A DNA stretch of 64,000 bases from contig JBMNGC010000001.1 in NCBI GenBank assembly GCA_050949645.1, positions 2,232,001 to 2,296,000 of the forward strand, in the 5' to 3' direction. Shown here one piece after another: positions 35,778-44,920 of this stretch. Numbering within the stretch: position 1 is the stretch's first letter; every line of letters starts with the position of its first letter. Position numbers and translations under genes: made by a program. The DNA is from RUG369 sp050949645. GTDB taxonomy: Bacteria; Planctomycetota; Planctomycetia; Pirellulales; Thermoguttaceae. Under the pieces are notes generated by a model. That model had not been told where the DNA came from and did no database searches. It worked only from the letters and a program-made list of their open reading frames with translations.

Positions 35778-35970
35778 TGTTTTGTAACGCGTTGCGAGTC
35801 GTCAATGTCACAGCGCGTTGAATTCACAGAGATTCTCTGAGGGGCCAGCGCAAGGTCCGCCATCTCTCGACCCTCTTAACCTTGGGGCTCTTTCAAGTAT
35901 AATATCCTACCGTCAGGAGCGGCGCGACCCTGTAGTATTTGGGTGGCGTTCCAATGACTATTACGATAAG

Positions 35971-36678
35971 ATGACGAAAAAACAGGTTCAAGAACAAGAC
36001 GAAGCTCTCGCCGCGTCGCGTTGCGCGACGGCTGAGGAACGCGTCCTGGTGGCGCCGACCGAACTGTTTCGCGCGCTTGGCTCCTTTCAGGGATTTTCCT
36101 CGGACGCCATCGCCGACGCGGACGCGCTCTTCAATTCCGACAAGCTCCGCTTCATGCGTCGCAGCGACGCTGAACGCGACCCGAACTTCAAACAGCTGAT
36201 CTCCTACGCGCTCTTTACATATACCGACGCGTCGGATCGGATCTCCGTCTTCTCGTACCTCCGTGGCAAAGGTCAGGGCGAAAAGCGACTCGTCTCGAAA
36301 TGGAGCGTCGGGGTCGGCGGACACATCAACGATTGCGACGAAGTCTCCAGCGACGAAGATCTCTTCGAGGCGGGAACGCGCCGCGAAATCGCCGAAGAAG
36401 TCGCGTTGGACGCGAAGATTCTTTCCTTCCGCAAAGTCGGGCTCGTGAACGACGACGCGACGGAAGTCGGCAAGGTGCATCTGGGAGTCGTCTGCCGCGT
36501 CGAACTCGACGCGCCCCGCGTCCGATCCAATGAGCCCGATCTACTCGAAGCGCGATTTCGAACCGTCGACGAGCTCCTCGACGAAATCGAGCGCGCGCCC
36601 GAGAGATTTGAATCGTGGACGATCTTCGCCATTCAGGGACTTTTCAAAAATCAACGACAACGGAGTTCAACGCAATAA
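35971..36678 (+). CDS. NUDIX hydrolase-family protein
   Basis: A 235-residue protein with a NUDIX fold in its second half: VGVGGHINDCDE followed by GTRREIAEEVALDA, a near-complete NUDIX box in which the last Gly is replaced. The first 100 residues are a family-specific domain (LVAPTELFRALGSF). Such proteins cleave nucleoside diphosphate derivatives, but some regulate phosphotransfer. A TATAAT at 35898-35903 lies between the longest possible start (35818) and the ATG at 35971, so I use the later one. It is 9 nt from rph and probably first in that operon. Confidence 0.75.
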   Translation: MTKKQVQEQDEALAASRCATAEERVLVAPTELFRALGSFQGFSSDAIADADALFNSDKLRFMRRSDAERDPNFKQLISYALFTYTDASDRISVFSYLRGKGQGEKRLVSKWSVGVGGHINDCDEVSSDEDLFEAGTRREIAEEVALDAKILSFRKVGLVNDDATEVGKVHLGVVCRVELDAPRVRSNEPDLLEARFRTVDELLDEIERAPERFESWTIFAIQGLFKNQRQRSSTQ

Positions 36679-36687
36679 GGCAAGGAC

Positions 36688-37434
36688 ATGGTTAAAACGC
36701 GAGCCGACGGTCGTCGTTACGACGAAGCGCGAGAGATCAAGATTCAGCGCGGATTCACCGACGCGTTGGGGAGCGTTCTCATCTCCTCTGGTAACACGGT
36801 GGCGCTCTGCACGGCGTGCGTCGTAGAGGACGTCCCCGCATGGATGAAACGCGGCGACGAAGCGCCGACGCGCGGCTGGATCACGGCGGAATATCGGATG
36901 CTTCCGAGCAGCACGCATACGCGGAAGCCGCGCCAGGATCGTCCGGACGGTCGCGCGACGGAAATCCAACGTCTCATCGGCCGGTCGGTTCGCGCGGTTT
37001 TCGACGCGGAAGCGCTCGGGCCGCGAACGGCGTACCTCGACTGCGATATCCTCCAGGCGGACGGCGGAACGCGAACGCTATGCGTCACCGGCGCGTGCGT
37101 CGCGCTCATCGACGCGCTCGTCGCGATTCGGGAAAAACTACCGAACCCGGAGGTCTTCCCCCTGCGAGATTCCGTCGCGGCGATTAGCGTCGGACTATTG
37201 GACGGCGAGCCGGCGCTCGACCTGTGTTACCTCGAGGATTCGGCGGCTCAGGTCGATATGAACGTCGTTGCGACGCGCGGCGGTCGATTCGTCGAAATTC
37301 AAGGGACCGGCGAAGAGAGTACCTTCGACGACGACCAACTTGCCGCGCTCATAAAACTTGCGAAGAAAGGAACTCGCGAACTCGCAGAACTCCAGCGCGC
37401 CGCGCTCGGCGACGTCTGGCCCTTCGACGCGTAA
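36688..37434 (+). CDS. rph: Ribonuclease PH
   Basis: A 248-residue phosphorolytic 3'-exoribonuclease that trims tRNA precursors and rRNA, working as a hexamer. Motifs: the RADGRRYDE start with the conserved Arg, ITAEYRMLPSSTHTR, EIQRLIGRSVRAVFD, DCDILQADGGTRT with the metal/phosphate site, and GRFVEIQGTGEESTF near the end. Length is the family norm. It lies directly upstream of phoH, pgpH and ybeY, a group tied to RNA metabolism and ribosome maturation. Confidence 0.97.
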   Translation: MVKTRADGRRYDEAREIKIQRGFTDALGSVLISSGNTVALCTACVVEDVPAWMKRGDEAPTRGWITAEYRMLPSSTHTRKPRQDRPDGRATEIQRLIGRSVRAVFDAEALGPRTAYLDCDILQADGGTRTLCVTGACVALIDALVAIREKLPNPEVFPLRDSVAAISVGLLDGEPALDLCYLEDSAAQVDMNVVATRGGRFVEIQGTGEESTFDDDQLAALIKLAKKGTRELAELQRAALGDVWPFDA

Positions 37435-37452
37435 CTCAGCAATAGGATGAGT

Positions 37453-38574
37453 ATGGAAGAACTTTCGGTAGCGGTCCTGAACGGCCGCGTCTTACAACAA
37501 GTCTTCGGTTCGAGCGACGAGCATCTCCGACTTATACGCAAAGCGCTCGGAATAAGAGTCATTGTCAACGAGAGAAATGGTAAGCTGCTCGTAAGATCGA
37601 ACGACGCCGAGAGCGCGCGGCGCGGCGTCTACCTGCTCGAACAGCTGCAACAATGGGTTGATCATAACGGCGCGCCCCTTACGTCCGAGGACGTGCAGCG
37701 CGCGATTGACGAAGTCATGCGCGGCGAATCGATCACAACCGCCGACCCCTTCGAAGTTTACGGAGGACGAATTATCCGCGCTAAAACGGCGGGTCAGGCA
37801 AAATACTGCGAAGAATTGCGGAAACGCGAGATTCTCTTTTGCGCCGGCCCCGCCGGGACGGGCAAGACGTATCTCGCGGCGGCGCGCGCCGTCGAAGCGC
37901 TCAAGACGGGCGAGGCGCGGAGAATCGTGCTCGTACGACCCGCCGTCGAAGCGGGTGAAAATCTGGGATTCCTCCCGGGCGACCTTGCGGAAAAGATCAA
38001 TCCTTACCTGCGTCCCCTCTTCGACTCCCTCGCCGATATGACGCAATCGGACCTCTTGCGACAATTTATTCATGATTCTCGCGTCGAAATCGCGCCCCTC
38101 GCCTATATGCGCGGCAGAACGCTCGACGACGCTTATATCATTTTGGACGAAGCGCAAAACACGACGATCTCGCAGATGAAGATGTTCCTCACGCGTATGG
38201 GGTTCCGATCGCGCGTCGTCGTGTGCGGCGACGCGACGCAGTCGGACCTCTCCTGTCGTACCCGCAACGGGTTTGTCGACGCGTTCGCGCGGCTACGACG
38301 CGTGCCCGGCATCGGCTTCCTCACCCTTGGGCGCGAAGACGTCGTTCGTCATCCGCTGGTGAGCAAGATCGTGGACGCCTACGAAGGGGATTCAGAGCAA
38401 AACGCCAACGTCGGCGACCGACTGCGACGCGCATCGAGAGGCGAACGGCTCGAAAGCGCACCCGGCGCCTTCGCGGAACAAGTCGACGCCGCTAACGACG
38501 ACGTTCCAAATGAAAACTCCGCCGCAAACGACGAAGCGTCTAAGGACGCCGCGCACGTCGAACGGCTTGTATAA
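37453..38574 (+). CDS. phoH: PhoH-family ATPase (PhoL/YbeZ type)
   Basis: A 373-residue P-loop ATPase. An N-terminal KH-like segment (RLIRKALGIRVIVNERNGKL) precedes the PhoH domain: GPAGTGKTYLAAARA is Walker A, RTLDDAYIILDEAQNTT is Walker B, and GDATQSDL is the sensor. The family is thought to be an RNA helicase or nuclease partner of YbeY. The last 50 residues are acidic and Asn-rich, an extension beyond the usual 340. I use the ATG at 37453 with AGGA five nt upstream; the ATG at 37447 overlaps that box. Confidence 0.93.
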   Translation: MEELSVAVLNGRVLQQVFGSSDEHLRLIRKALGIRVIVNERNGKLLVRSNDAESARRGVYLLEQLQQWVDHNGAPLTSEDVQRAIDEVMRGESITTADPFEVYGGRIIRAKTAGQAKYCEELRKREILFCAGPAGTGKTYLAAARAVEALKTGEARRIVLVRPAVEAGENLGFLPGDLAEKINPYLRPLFDSLADMTQSDLLRQFIHDSRVEIAPLAYMRGRTLDDAYIILDEAQNTTISQMKMFLTRMGFRSRVVVCGDATQSDLSCRTRNGFVDAFARLRRVPGIGFLTLGREDVVRHPLVSKIVDAYEGDSEQNANVGDRLRRASRGERLESAPGAFAEQVDAANDDVPNENSAANDEASKDAAHVERLV

Positions 38575-38584
38575 GGGAACTTGC

Positions 38585-41257
38585 GTGACCTCTCCTAAAG
38601 ATCGCGTCCGCACGCGCGAACAGCGCGTCGCGGCGCACGTCGATTACAATGGGTTCATCAAGAGAATTAAGAAACTTGCTCTTGAAGACAATGGATTCAA
38701 GAAACTCAGACTCCTCTTGGCCACGTCTGTTGTTATCACAATTCTGTGCGGGTCCTGGGACCCGCCCCTCAAGTTCAAACTCTTCTCGACGCCGGACCGC
38801 GATATCGTCTGCAATACGGACTTCAGAGCCGTCGACGAATGGCAGACGAGCGAGAATCGTAATAAGGCGCTTGAAAACACGCCGCATTACTATGCGCACG
38901 CCCCGGGTAAGCTCGCCGAATACAAGCGGCAGCTCGCCTCGGAAATGCAAACGATTCTCGGAATCACGGACCTTTCTCACGCCAGCCCGGAACAACGTAA
39001 AACCTTGTTGCGCTATCTCTCTCAACGTCCGACTTTGGAAGAGGAGCGTCATGCGCTCGAAAAATTCCAAACTTATTTCGAGGAAGACGTCGATCTAGCC
39101 AACTTCCGTTCTGCGCTCGACAAAGCGCTTATGCCCTTTGAAGAACACGGCGTTGTGAAGGAAATTAAATACGCCAAGGGGGTCGATCCGGAATTTGTCA
39201 AAGTCTTCAATGTTGAAAAAGAGCAGAATTTTGCGCGTCTTTCCAACGCAAATTCTGATAACCAAAGCTCCGCCGAACAAAATGAAGGCAAAGCGTCTTC
39301 TGGCGCCAAATCCTCCGAGCCAAGCGTAAAAAGCGAAGATGAAAGTGTGGTCGCCAGAATGGATCGCGCGCTCGACGCGGTTCCGGTCCGTCTGCCGGAG
39401 GTCCTTTTCAGCAACGGACTCGTCGTTCGCAACCAGCTCAACGATATTTTCGCGCATGACCGAGCGCTCGTCGATCTTATCTTTGATCGCATCCGGCGCG
39501 ACCCGCCCGAAACCCTCAAGGAAGACCTTAACAAGACGAAGCTTGCCCAGGCGGAAGAGGTCGGTAAGGTTCAGGATTTTTACCGGGAATTCCACGTTGG
39601 CAATCCGATCGTACGCGCCAACCAGATCATCGGACCGAACGAATATCGATGGCTCGCCTCCGAGCGCAAAAGCTATCTTTCAAAAAGACTCTTCCTCGCG
39701 AGACTCATTCGGTTCTGCGCCGCGCTCGCGCTCAATACGCTATTACTGCTGAGCGCGTATTTCATCATTATCAGTCGACGATCTGCGCAGATAGCGAACA
39801 GCGAGCGCAACACGTTGCGCGACCTTAGGCTTTTCCTACTTTCCCTCGTCATCTTTATCATGATAGGACGTTCGCTCCAGGTCACATGGTCGAATCGCGG
39901 GATGCTCACGGAGCTCGCGCCGCTCGTAACCTTCGTCGAACTTTCGTCCTTCACCTTCTCATGGGTCGTCGCGCTAACGGCAAGCGTGCTCCTCTCCCTC
40001 GTGCTGACGATCTCGGGGGGCGGCGGACTCGACGTCTTTATACCCCTCTGCGGGACCTCCGTTTTCGTTGCGTTCGCCGTACGCATCGTTCGCACGCGAC
40101 TCCAGCTCGTGCTGCTAGCGTTTTACGTCGGCTTATGCGCATTCTTCCTCTCGCTAGCTTCATCCCTCATGAGCAACGATTTTATGCGACCAGGCTCAGG
40201 CTTGTCCGCATACATGTTCCTTTCCAAGGACTTCCTTTACACGCTCTACATGGCGTTCTTCCACGGACTCTGGGCGTTTATGGGAGGGGTGTTAACGAAT
40301 GCGCTTCTGCCGATGGTCGAACAGTACCTCAACGTCGTAACTCCAATTAAACTACTCGAGTACGCCAATCCGTCGGTGCCCCTTATGGTCCGGCTCAATC
40401 AGGTTGCGCAGGCGACGTACAATCATTCGATTCAGACCTCGTACCTCGCGGAAGCGGCCGCCGAGGCGATTGGCGCGCGATCATATCTCGTCAAGGTCGG
40501 CGCCTATTTCCATGACGTCGGCAAAACGCTCAAACCGGAATATTTTACGGAAAACCAAGTAGACGGGTACAACATTCACGACGAAATCGAACCGCGTATC
40601 AGCGCGCTTGTTATCGCGTCGCATGTGAAGGACGGAGTCGAACTTGGCTTGACCTACAACTTGCCAAGAGAAATCATCGATCTTATCCAGCAGCACCATG
40701 GAACGATGTTCGTGGGACGCTTCTACCAGCGCGCGCTGAAAGCGGCGCAGGAAAAGGATCCGGAAGCGCGCCTTGACGAAGGGCCTTATCGCTATCCCGG
40801 TCCGATCCCGCAGTCGAAAGAAGCCGGTATTCTCATGCTCGCCGACGCGGTCGAAAGCGCAAGCCGATCGGCGTTGACCGACTGGTCGCCACGACGCGTT
40901 GAAAACCTGGTGCGCAAGATCACGGAAGCGCGTATCGCCGACGGACAATTCCGCGAGTCGGGTCTAACCTTTGGCGAAGTCCAGACGATTCAGCAGAGTC
41001 TCGTCGCGTCCCTTCTCGCGAGCCACCATACGCGCGTCAAATACTCCGAGGACGGTCCTAAAACGGAGAAGGATGGAAGTCAGGTCGTCAAATCGGATAA
41101 GAGTTCGAACGGCGATTCTCAGGCCGTGAAGTCGGACAAAAGCTCGCGTTCTGACGCCGGTAAGAAACCGAAGTCAGAGACGAGCTCGCCCAATGAAGAC
41201 GGAAGTCAGTTTTTCCCGGCCTTTCACTCTGATTCAGACGAACCTTTGACAGATTGA
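38585..41257 (+). CDS. pgpH: 7TMR-HD phosphohydrolase, PgpH-type cyclic-di-AMP phosphodiesterase
   Basis: An 890-residue membrane protein. One N-terminal helix (about 35-55) is followed by a large extracytoplasmic 7TMR-HDED-type domain (to about 355), six or seven helices (about 370-600), then a cytoplasmic HD domain: NHSIQTSYLAEAAAEAIGAR, GAYFHDVGKT, ASHVKDG, IQQHHGT and MLADAVESASR, with the metal-binding His/Asp residues in place. Family members hydrolyse c-di-AMP. The C-terminal 60 residues are a Ser/Lys/Asp-rich tail with a repeated VKSDKSS motif. Start is GTG at 38585 with GGGAA upstream, 10 nt after phoH. Confidence 0.88.
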   Translation: MTSPKDRVRTREQRVAAHVDYNGFIKRIKKLALEDNGFKKLRLLLATSVVITILCGSWDPPLKFKLFSTPDRDIVCNTDFRAVDEWQTSENRNKALENTPHYYAHAPGKLAEYKRQLASEMQTILGITDLSHASPEQRKTLLRYLSQRPTLEEERHALEKFQTYFEEDVDLANFRSALDKALMPFEEHGVVKEIKYAKGVDPEFVKVFNVEKEQNFARLSNANSDNQSSAEQNEGKASSGAKSSEPSVKSEDESVVARMDRALDAVPVRLPEVLFSNGLVVRNQLNDIFAHDRALVDLIFDRIRRDPPETLKEDLNKTKLAQAEEVGKVQDFYREFHVGNPIVRANQIIGPNEYRWLASERKSYLSKRLFLARLIRFCAALALNTLLLLSAYFIIISRRSAQIANSERNTLRDLRLFLLSLVIFIMIGRSLQVTWSNRGMLTELAPLVTFVELSSFTFSWVVALTASVLLSLVLTISGGGGLDVFIPLCGTSVFVAFAVRIVRTRLQLVLLAFYVGLCAFFLSLASSLMSNDFMRPGSGLSAYMFLSKDFLYTLYMAFFHGLWAFMGGVLTNALLPMVEQYLNVVTPIKLLEYANPSVPLMVRLNQVAQATYNHSIQTSYLAEAAAEAIGARSYLVKVGAYFHDVGKTLKPEYFTENQVDGYNIHDEIEPRISALVIASHVKDGVELGLTYNLPREIIDLIQQHHGTMFVGRFYQRALKAAQEKDPEARLDEGPYRYPGPIPQSKEAGILMLADAVESASRSALTDWSPRRVENLVRKITEARIADGQFRESGLTFGEVQTIQQSLVASLLASHHTRVKYSEDGPKTEKDGSQVVKSDKSSNGDSQAVKSDKSSRSDAGKKPKSETSSPNEDGSQFFPAFHSDSDEPLTD

Positions 41258-41314
41258 GAGTCCTCTGTTGTCGATATCCCCATTAACTCTGCGTCGTCGA
41301 CGCGCGGCGCAACC

Positions 41315-41788
41315 ATGACTCCTTCAGAACTTCGACTGACGATTCTAGACGAACAGGAGCGGCTATCCGTCGATTTCGAGCGCATCCGGCGCGCCGTCGC
41401 CAAGGTTCTCGACGACGCCGGATATACGCGCGGCGACGTAGAAATCATTGTGGTCGCCGCCGAACCGATGCATAGGATGAACGTCCAGTTTCTCGGACAT
41501 GATTACGTCACCGACGTGCTCGCCTTCGCACTCGAAGACGACCCGGAAACTGGACTCCTCGAGGGGAATATCGTCGTGTGCTCCGACGTCGCAGCGCAGC
41601 GCGCCCCCGACTACGGGTGGTCGCCCGACGACGAGCTCCTCATGTACGCGATCCACGGCGCTCTGCATCTTGTCGGCTACGACGACCACCGTCCGGAAGA
41701 CACGACTCTTATGCGCTCAAAAGAACGCGAATATCTCGAATATGTCGGCGTCGACGCGCGCAACGCGCGGTCGGGCGAAGAACTTTGA
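41315..41788 (+). CDS. ybeY: Endoribonuclease YbeY (16S rRNA 3'-end maturation)
   Basis: A 157-residue zinc-dependent RNase needed for ribosome quality control and rRNA processing. The signature HGALHLVGYDDH (about 114-125) gives the three zinc-binding His residues, and DYVTDVLAFAL is the other conserved block. Length is the family norm. It follows phoH and pgpH in the classic order, so the operon links RNA degradation with envelope stress and c-di-AMP control. Confidence 0.94.
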   Translation: MTPSELRLTILDEQERLSVDFERIRRAVAKVLDDAGYTRGDVEIIVVAAEPMHRMNVQFLGHDYVTDVLAFALEDDPETGLLEGNIVVCSDVAAQRAPDYGWSPDDELLMYAIHGALHLVGYDDHRPEDTTLMRSKEREYLEYVGVDARNARSGEEL

Positions 41789-41887
41789 AATTCCTTGACC
41801 CGACGTACGTCGGAGCGCCAGCGTTCGACGCTCCGAGTCGCTCTTTGCCCGACTCCACAGTTCTTTAAATACCAACGAGCGATCGCG

Positions 41888-42802
41888 ATGGCTTGGAGAT
41901 GCGTTAAACTCTTGATGCGCAGGATAGCGGCGCCGATCGCGATCCTGTACTCCCTTGCGGCGATCGTCCTCAACTGGCGCAACGGCGTCGTGGAATTTTT
42001 CAGCGACGTCCAAGGCGGCGCGCCGCTCTCCGGTTCGCCAAGTCTCGGATACCGCGTCGTCTGTTTCGCCGTCGTTCTCTCCGTCGTCTGCGTTGGGCTG
42101 AGCGTCGCGTACCTCCGTTGGATAAAGATCCGCAAGGAGGGGAAAGAGCTCCTACCGCGTCTTGAAAGGCTCCGCGCCGAACTCGCCGCGTTCCAGGCGA
42201 CGCATGGTCGATTTCCTGCGACCGTCGATGAGTTCGAGCCGAACGTCGGCGCAGACGCAGCCGAACCACGCCTCCTTTTTCTCGGAGAATATGAGCCGAT
42301 CGCGATTGCCGGTAAGACCGCGCTCGTCGCGCCGACCAAGGCGCTCGTCGGACCCTTCGGCAAAAGAATCTACGCGATTCTCGACGACGGCTCGCTCTTC
42401 AAAAGCGATAATATCTTCCGAATCGAACTCTTTTACGAACAGGTCGCCGACGCCCTCCGCTGCTCTGTTCGATTCCCAGACTTGCGAACGATAGCAAAGA
42501 TTGCGTTTGCGCCGATCCTCTTGGCGGCGGGGATCGCGTTCTTTCTTAACGCTCTTCTATCCGACGTCGCGATCCCCCTCGTTCCGCAATTTCTCAACGC
42601 GATCAGATGGGACGGCCCGAAATCGGTCGGGATAACGCTCGTCGGTATTCTGGGATATTTCCTCGTCGAAAGCGCGGTCGATTATTTCAGACTCTGCGCT
42701 AGAAAGATAAATCGTCCGCCGAGTTGGACGCTCATACTGCTGGCGACGCCAACCCTCCTTTACGTCGGCGCAATCGCCTTGAAACTCGTCAAAGGAACAT
42801 GA
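41888..42802 (+). CDS. Multipass membrane protein of unknown function
   Basis: A 304-residue protein with helices at about 10-28, 48-68, 195-218, 240-258 and 275-298, and a soluble loop of about 120 residues (70-190). The loop starts with LPRLERLRAELAAFQATHGRFP, a pattern also seen where pseudopilin-like heads begin, then has a PTKALVGPFGKRIYAIL segment. I recognise no family. It follows ybeY by 99 nt on the same strand and may be the end of that operon. The ATG at 41888 is chosen as the first before the hydrophobic N-terminus; an ATG at 41915 is possible. Confidence 0.6.
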   Translation: MAWRCVKLLMRRIAAPIAILYSLAAIVLNWRNGVVEFFSDVQGGAPLSGSPSLGYRVVCFAVVLSVVCVGLSVAYLRWIKIRKEGKELLPRLERLRAELAAFQATHGRFPATVDEFEPNVGADAAEPRLLFLGEYEPIAIAGKTALVAPTKALVGPFGKRIYAILDDGSLFKSDNIFRIELFYEQVADALRCSVRFPDLRTIAKIAFAPILLAAGIAFFLNALLSDVAIPLVPQFLNAIRWDGPKSVGITLVGILGYFLVESAVDYFRLCARKINRPPSWTLILLATPTLLYVGAIALKLVKGT

Positions 42803-43011
42803 TAACGGCGCGAAAATAAATGTGAGAAGAGATCGAGCGCTAAAAAACGCTCTCTTTGCTACCCCCTTGCGTTGAGAAATAGCTATGACGATATTCAGCT
42901 CAGAACTTAGCGTTGACCCGCAATAATTAATCCGCTTCCGACACGTTTTTTTTCTTCGAAACGGATACGGTCAGTCTTCGCAAACCGCCTAATCAACGTT
43001 GTTAAGGAGAC

Positions 43012-43039
43012 TTGACGGTCTCGACAAAGCGCGTAAAAT
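43012..43039 (+). promoter_or_regulatory. Promoter of the HU-like gene
   Basis: TTGACG (43012-43017), a 16-nt spacer and TAAAAT (43034-43039). Confidence 0.6.
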
Positions 43040-43044
43040 TGGGT

Positions 43045-43062
43045 AATTGCAATGATGCAATT
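43045..43062 (+). promoter_or_regulatory. Palindromic operator candidate at the HU-like gene
   Basis: AATTGCA (43045-43051) and TGCAATT (43056-43062) are exact inverted repeats around ATGA, centred about 14 nt after the -10 box, where a repressor would overlap the transcription start. Confidence 0.4.
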
Positions 43063-43248
43063 TATCTTGGAATTAATAGAGGGCGCGGCTTGGAATCAAA
43101 GAAACGTCGTGCGCAACCTGCATAAGGAATAGGAGGGTTGCTCTTCCTTAGTCAAACCGTTAAAAGCGGTCAAGGAAATGCGGATCGATCGTTTCCGAAC
43201 TCAATCTTCGTCCTGTGATATGTCAAGTCAATGTAAGGAGACCCGGTT

Positions 43249-43575
43249 GTGACAAAGAAAGATATTTCGAGGTTGGTCTACAACAACACGGAGTTGAACC
43301 TGGTCGAATCGCAAGAGGCCGTTCAGTCGACCTTTGAGGCAATCTCTGCGCTTCTTCTCCAGTATGGACGCGTGGAGATCCGCGGCTTCGGCGTGTTCAA
43401 CGTTCAACGTCGCGCGCCGCGCAAAGCGCACAATCCTCGAACCGGCGAAATCGTGATGGTCGAAGCGCGCGACACCGTCGTTTTCAAGCCAAGTAAGGCG
43501 ATCAAGGAGAAGCTCCAGCAGCGACTCAAGGAGCAGCAAGACGCTGACGCTGCCGATAATTCCGCTGAATCCTAG
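43249..43575 (+). CDS. HU/IHF-family DNA-binding protein
   Basis: A 108-residue histone-like protein that bends and compacts DNA as a dimer. It shows the family pattern KKDISRLVYNNTELNLVESQ for the helical part and the arm segment VEIRGFGVFNVQRRAPRKAHNPRTGE with the intercalating Pro. The last 18 residues (EQQDADAADNSAES) are an acidic tail beyond the normal 90. Start is GTG with a TAAGGAG box 9 nt upstream. HU and IHF subunits cannot be separated from this sequence alone. It has its own promoter and terminator. Confidence 0.93.
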   Translation: MTKKDISRLVYNNTELNLVESQEAVQSTFEAISALLLQYGRVEIRGFGVFNVQRRAPRKAHNPRTGEIVMVEARDTVVFKPSKAIKEKLQQRLKEQQDADAADNSAES

Positions 43576-43623
43576 TCAAACGCTCCCGCTGACTAGCGAT
43601 TCGAAACGTTTCCATATTAGACG

Positions 43624-43660
43624 CGCCCCGTAGATTACCCTCTGCGGGGCGTTTTATTTC
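43624..43660 (+). terminator. Terminator of the HU-like gene
   Basis: CGCCCCG (43624-43630) pairs with CGGGGCG (43645-43651), followed by TTTTATTTC. Confidence 0.88.
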
Positions 43661-43711
43661 TTGGCGCGACGTATGAGCGCCGGTTCATGGTCGCGCATAT
43701 TGAGGACCGAC

Positions 43712-44920
43712 TCAATTCTGCGGCAGCATGCGCAGGACGTCGGGCCCGAGATTAAAGGTTTTAATCTCGTAACCGGGCGAGGTTTCGCGCTCGAGGACAA
43801 AGAGCGCCGCAAGGTCGGAACGTCGTTCGCAGAATTCACGCGCTTTGTCGGGACCGGCGACGAAGAACGCCGTTGAGAGCGCGTCCGCCTCGCTCGCGGT
43901 CGGCGCGAGAACGGTCGTCGAGAGAACGCCGGTCGTCGGCATACCTGTGCGCGGATCGATGATATGAGAATATCGTTTGCCGCCGCTGCGGAAAAATTGC
44001 CAGGTCGAACCGGAGGTCGCGAGCGCGCGGTCGCGCAGCCACAGCTCAGCGAGACGACGTTTGGGACGCAACGGATGCGCGACGCCGATCGTCCAGCCGA
44101 CCGGAGCGTCGGGGGGCGGCGTCAACGCCGGTTCGTTGAGAAAATCGGGCAGCAAGGCGTCGACTACCGCGACCTCGTCCGCGCGCGAACGAGAACGGCG
44201 AAGAGGCAGCCCGCTCTCCTCGTCGCGCTCCTCCTCGACAGGTTCGGGGATGTTTTCAAAAGGCCGCGGAACGTCCGGGGCGTAATCGTTCTTTCTACCC
44301 CCGCGCGTAACAACGCCGCTTTTACCCCCTTGAATCAGAAAGGAACCGACGCCGCGATCCTCCAAAATTTTCACCGCCGCGTCGAGCGCGATCCCCTTCC
44401 CAATCGCGCCAAAATTAAGCGCCACGCCGGGTTCGTCGAACGCAATCGTCTGCTCGACGGGGTCGAGACGAAGATGGCGCGCGCCTGACTTCTCCATCGC
44501 GGCCTTGAGCGCTTCGGGCTCGGGGAACTCGCCGTCGCGTTTCGCAAAGCCCCACGCTTTCCATAGCGGCTCGGATGCGATATCGAAAGCGCCGTCCGTC
44601 TCGCGTCCAAAACGAAGCGACGTCTCAATCCAACCCCAAAGTTCGTCGTCGAGACGGATATTCATTTCGCTCGCTAAGAGATTGATACGACTCACCGGGG
44701 AATGAGTTTTGAAGATCGAGAGGATCCCCTCGACGCGATCGACCTCGTCGAGCGCGAAGAGCGCAGCGTCCGCCGCAAAGGAGTCGTCGTGCGAGTCACG
44801 CGACGCATTAATCGCGACCTCGAAGTTCGACGCCATCGCGCGACGCTGAAAAATCGTGAGCGGTCCGGGACAGAATGGCGAGCCGTCTCCGGCGCCAGGA
44901 TCGCGGTTGTCAGACGTCAT
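43712..44920 (-). CDS. apbE: FAD:protein FMN transferase (ApbE-like)
   Basis: A 402-residue enzyme that attaches FMN to threonine in flavoproteins such as Rnf/Nqr subunits. Motifs are ALNFGAIGKGIALD, FLIQGG, the metal/flavin block SGSTWQFFRSGGKRYSHIIDPRTGMP and TASEADALSTAFFV. A charged insertion of about 75 residues (Pro/Glu/Arg-rich, about 205-280) splits the domain. No signal peptide or lipobox is seen, although classical ApbE is exported. The ATG at 44920 has AGGAGGG upstream and overlaps the stop of ispF by 11 nt, so the two are coupled. Confidence 0.9.
   Translation of the reverse strand: MTSDNRDPGAGDGSPFCPGPLTIFQRRAMASNFEVAINASRDSHDDSFAADAALFALDEVDRVEGILSIFKTHSPVSRINLLASEMNIRLDDELWGWIETSLRFGRETDGAFDIASEPLWKAWGFAKRDGEFPEPEALKAAMEKSGARHLRLDPVEQTIAFDEPGVALNFGAIGKGIALDAAVKILEDRGVGSFLIQGGKSGVVTRGGRKNDYAPDVPRPFENIPEPVEEERDEESGLPLRRSRSRADEVAVVDALLPDFLNEPALTPPPDAPVGWTIGVAHPLRPKRRLAELWLRDRALATSGSTWQFFRSGGKRYSHIIDPRTGMPTTGVLSTTVLAPTASEADALSTAFFVAGPDKAREFCERRSDLAALFVLERETSPGYEIKTFNLGPDVLRMLPQN

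Larger units (their letters stand above)
42803..43248. other. Intergenic region upstream of the HU-like gene
   Basis: About 445 bp without a gene. The first half shows no clear element. The second half has the HU promoter and a palindrome, listed separately, and a leader of about 200 nt. No RNA gene is evident. Confidence 0.45.
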
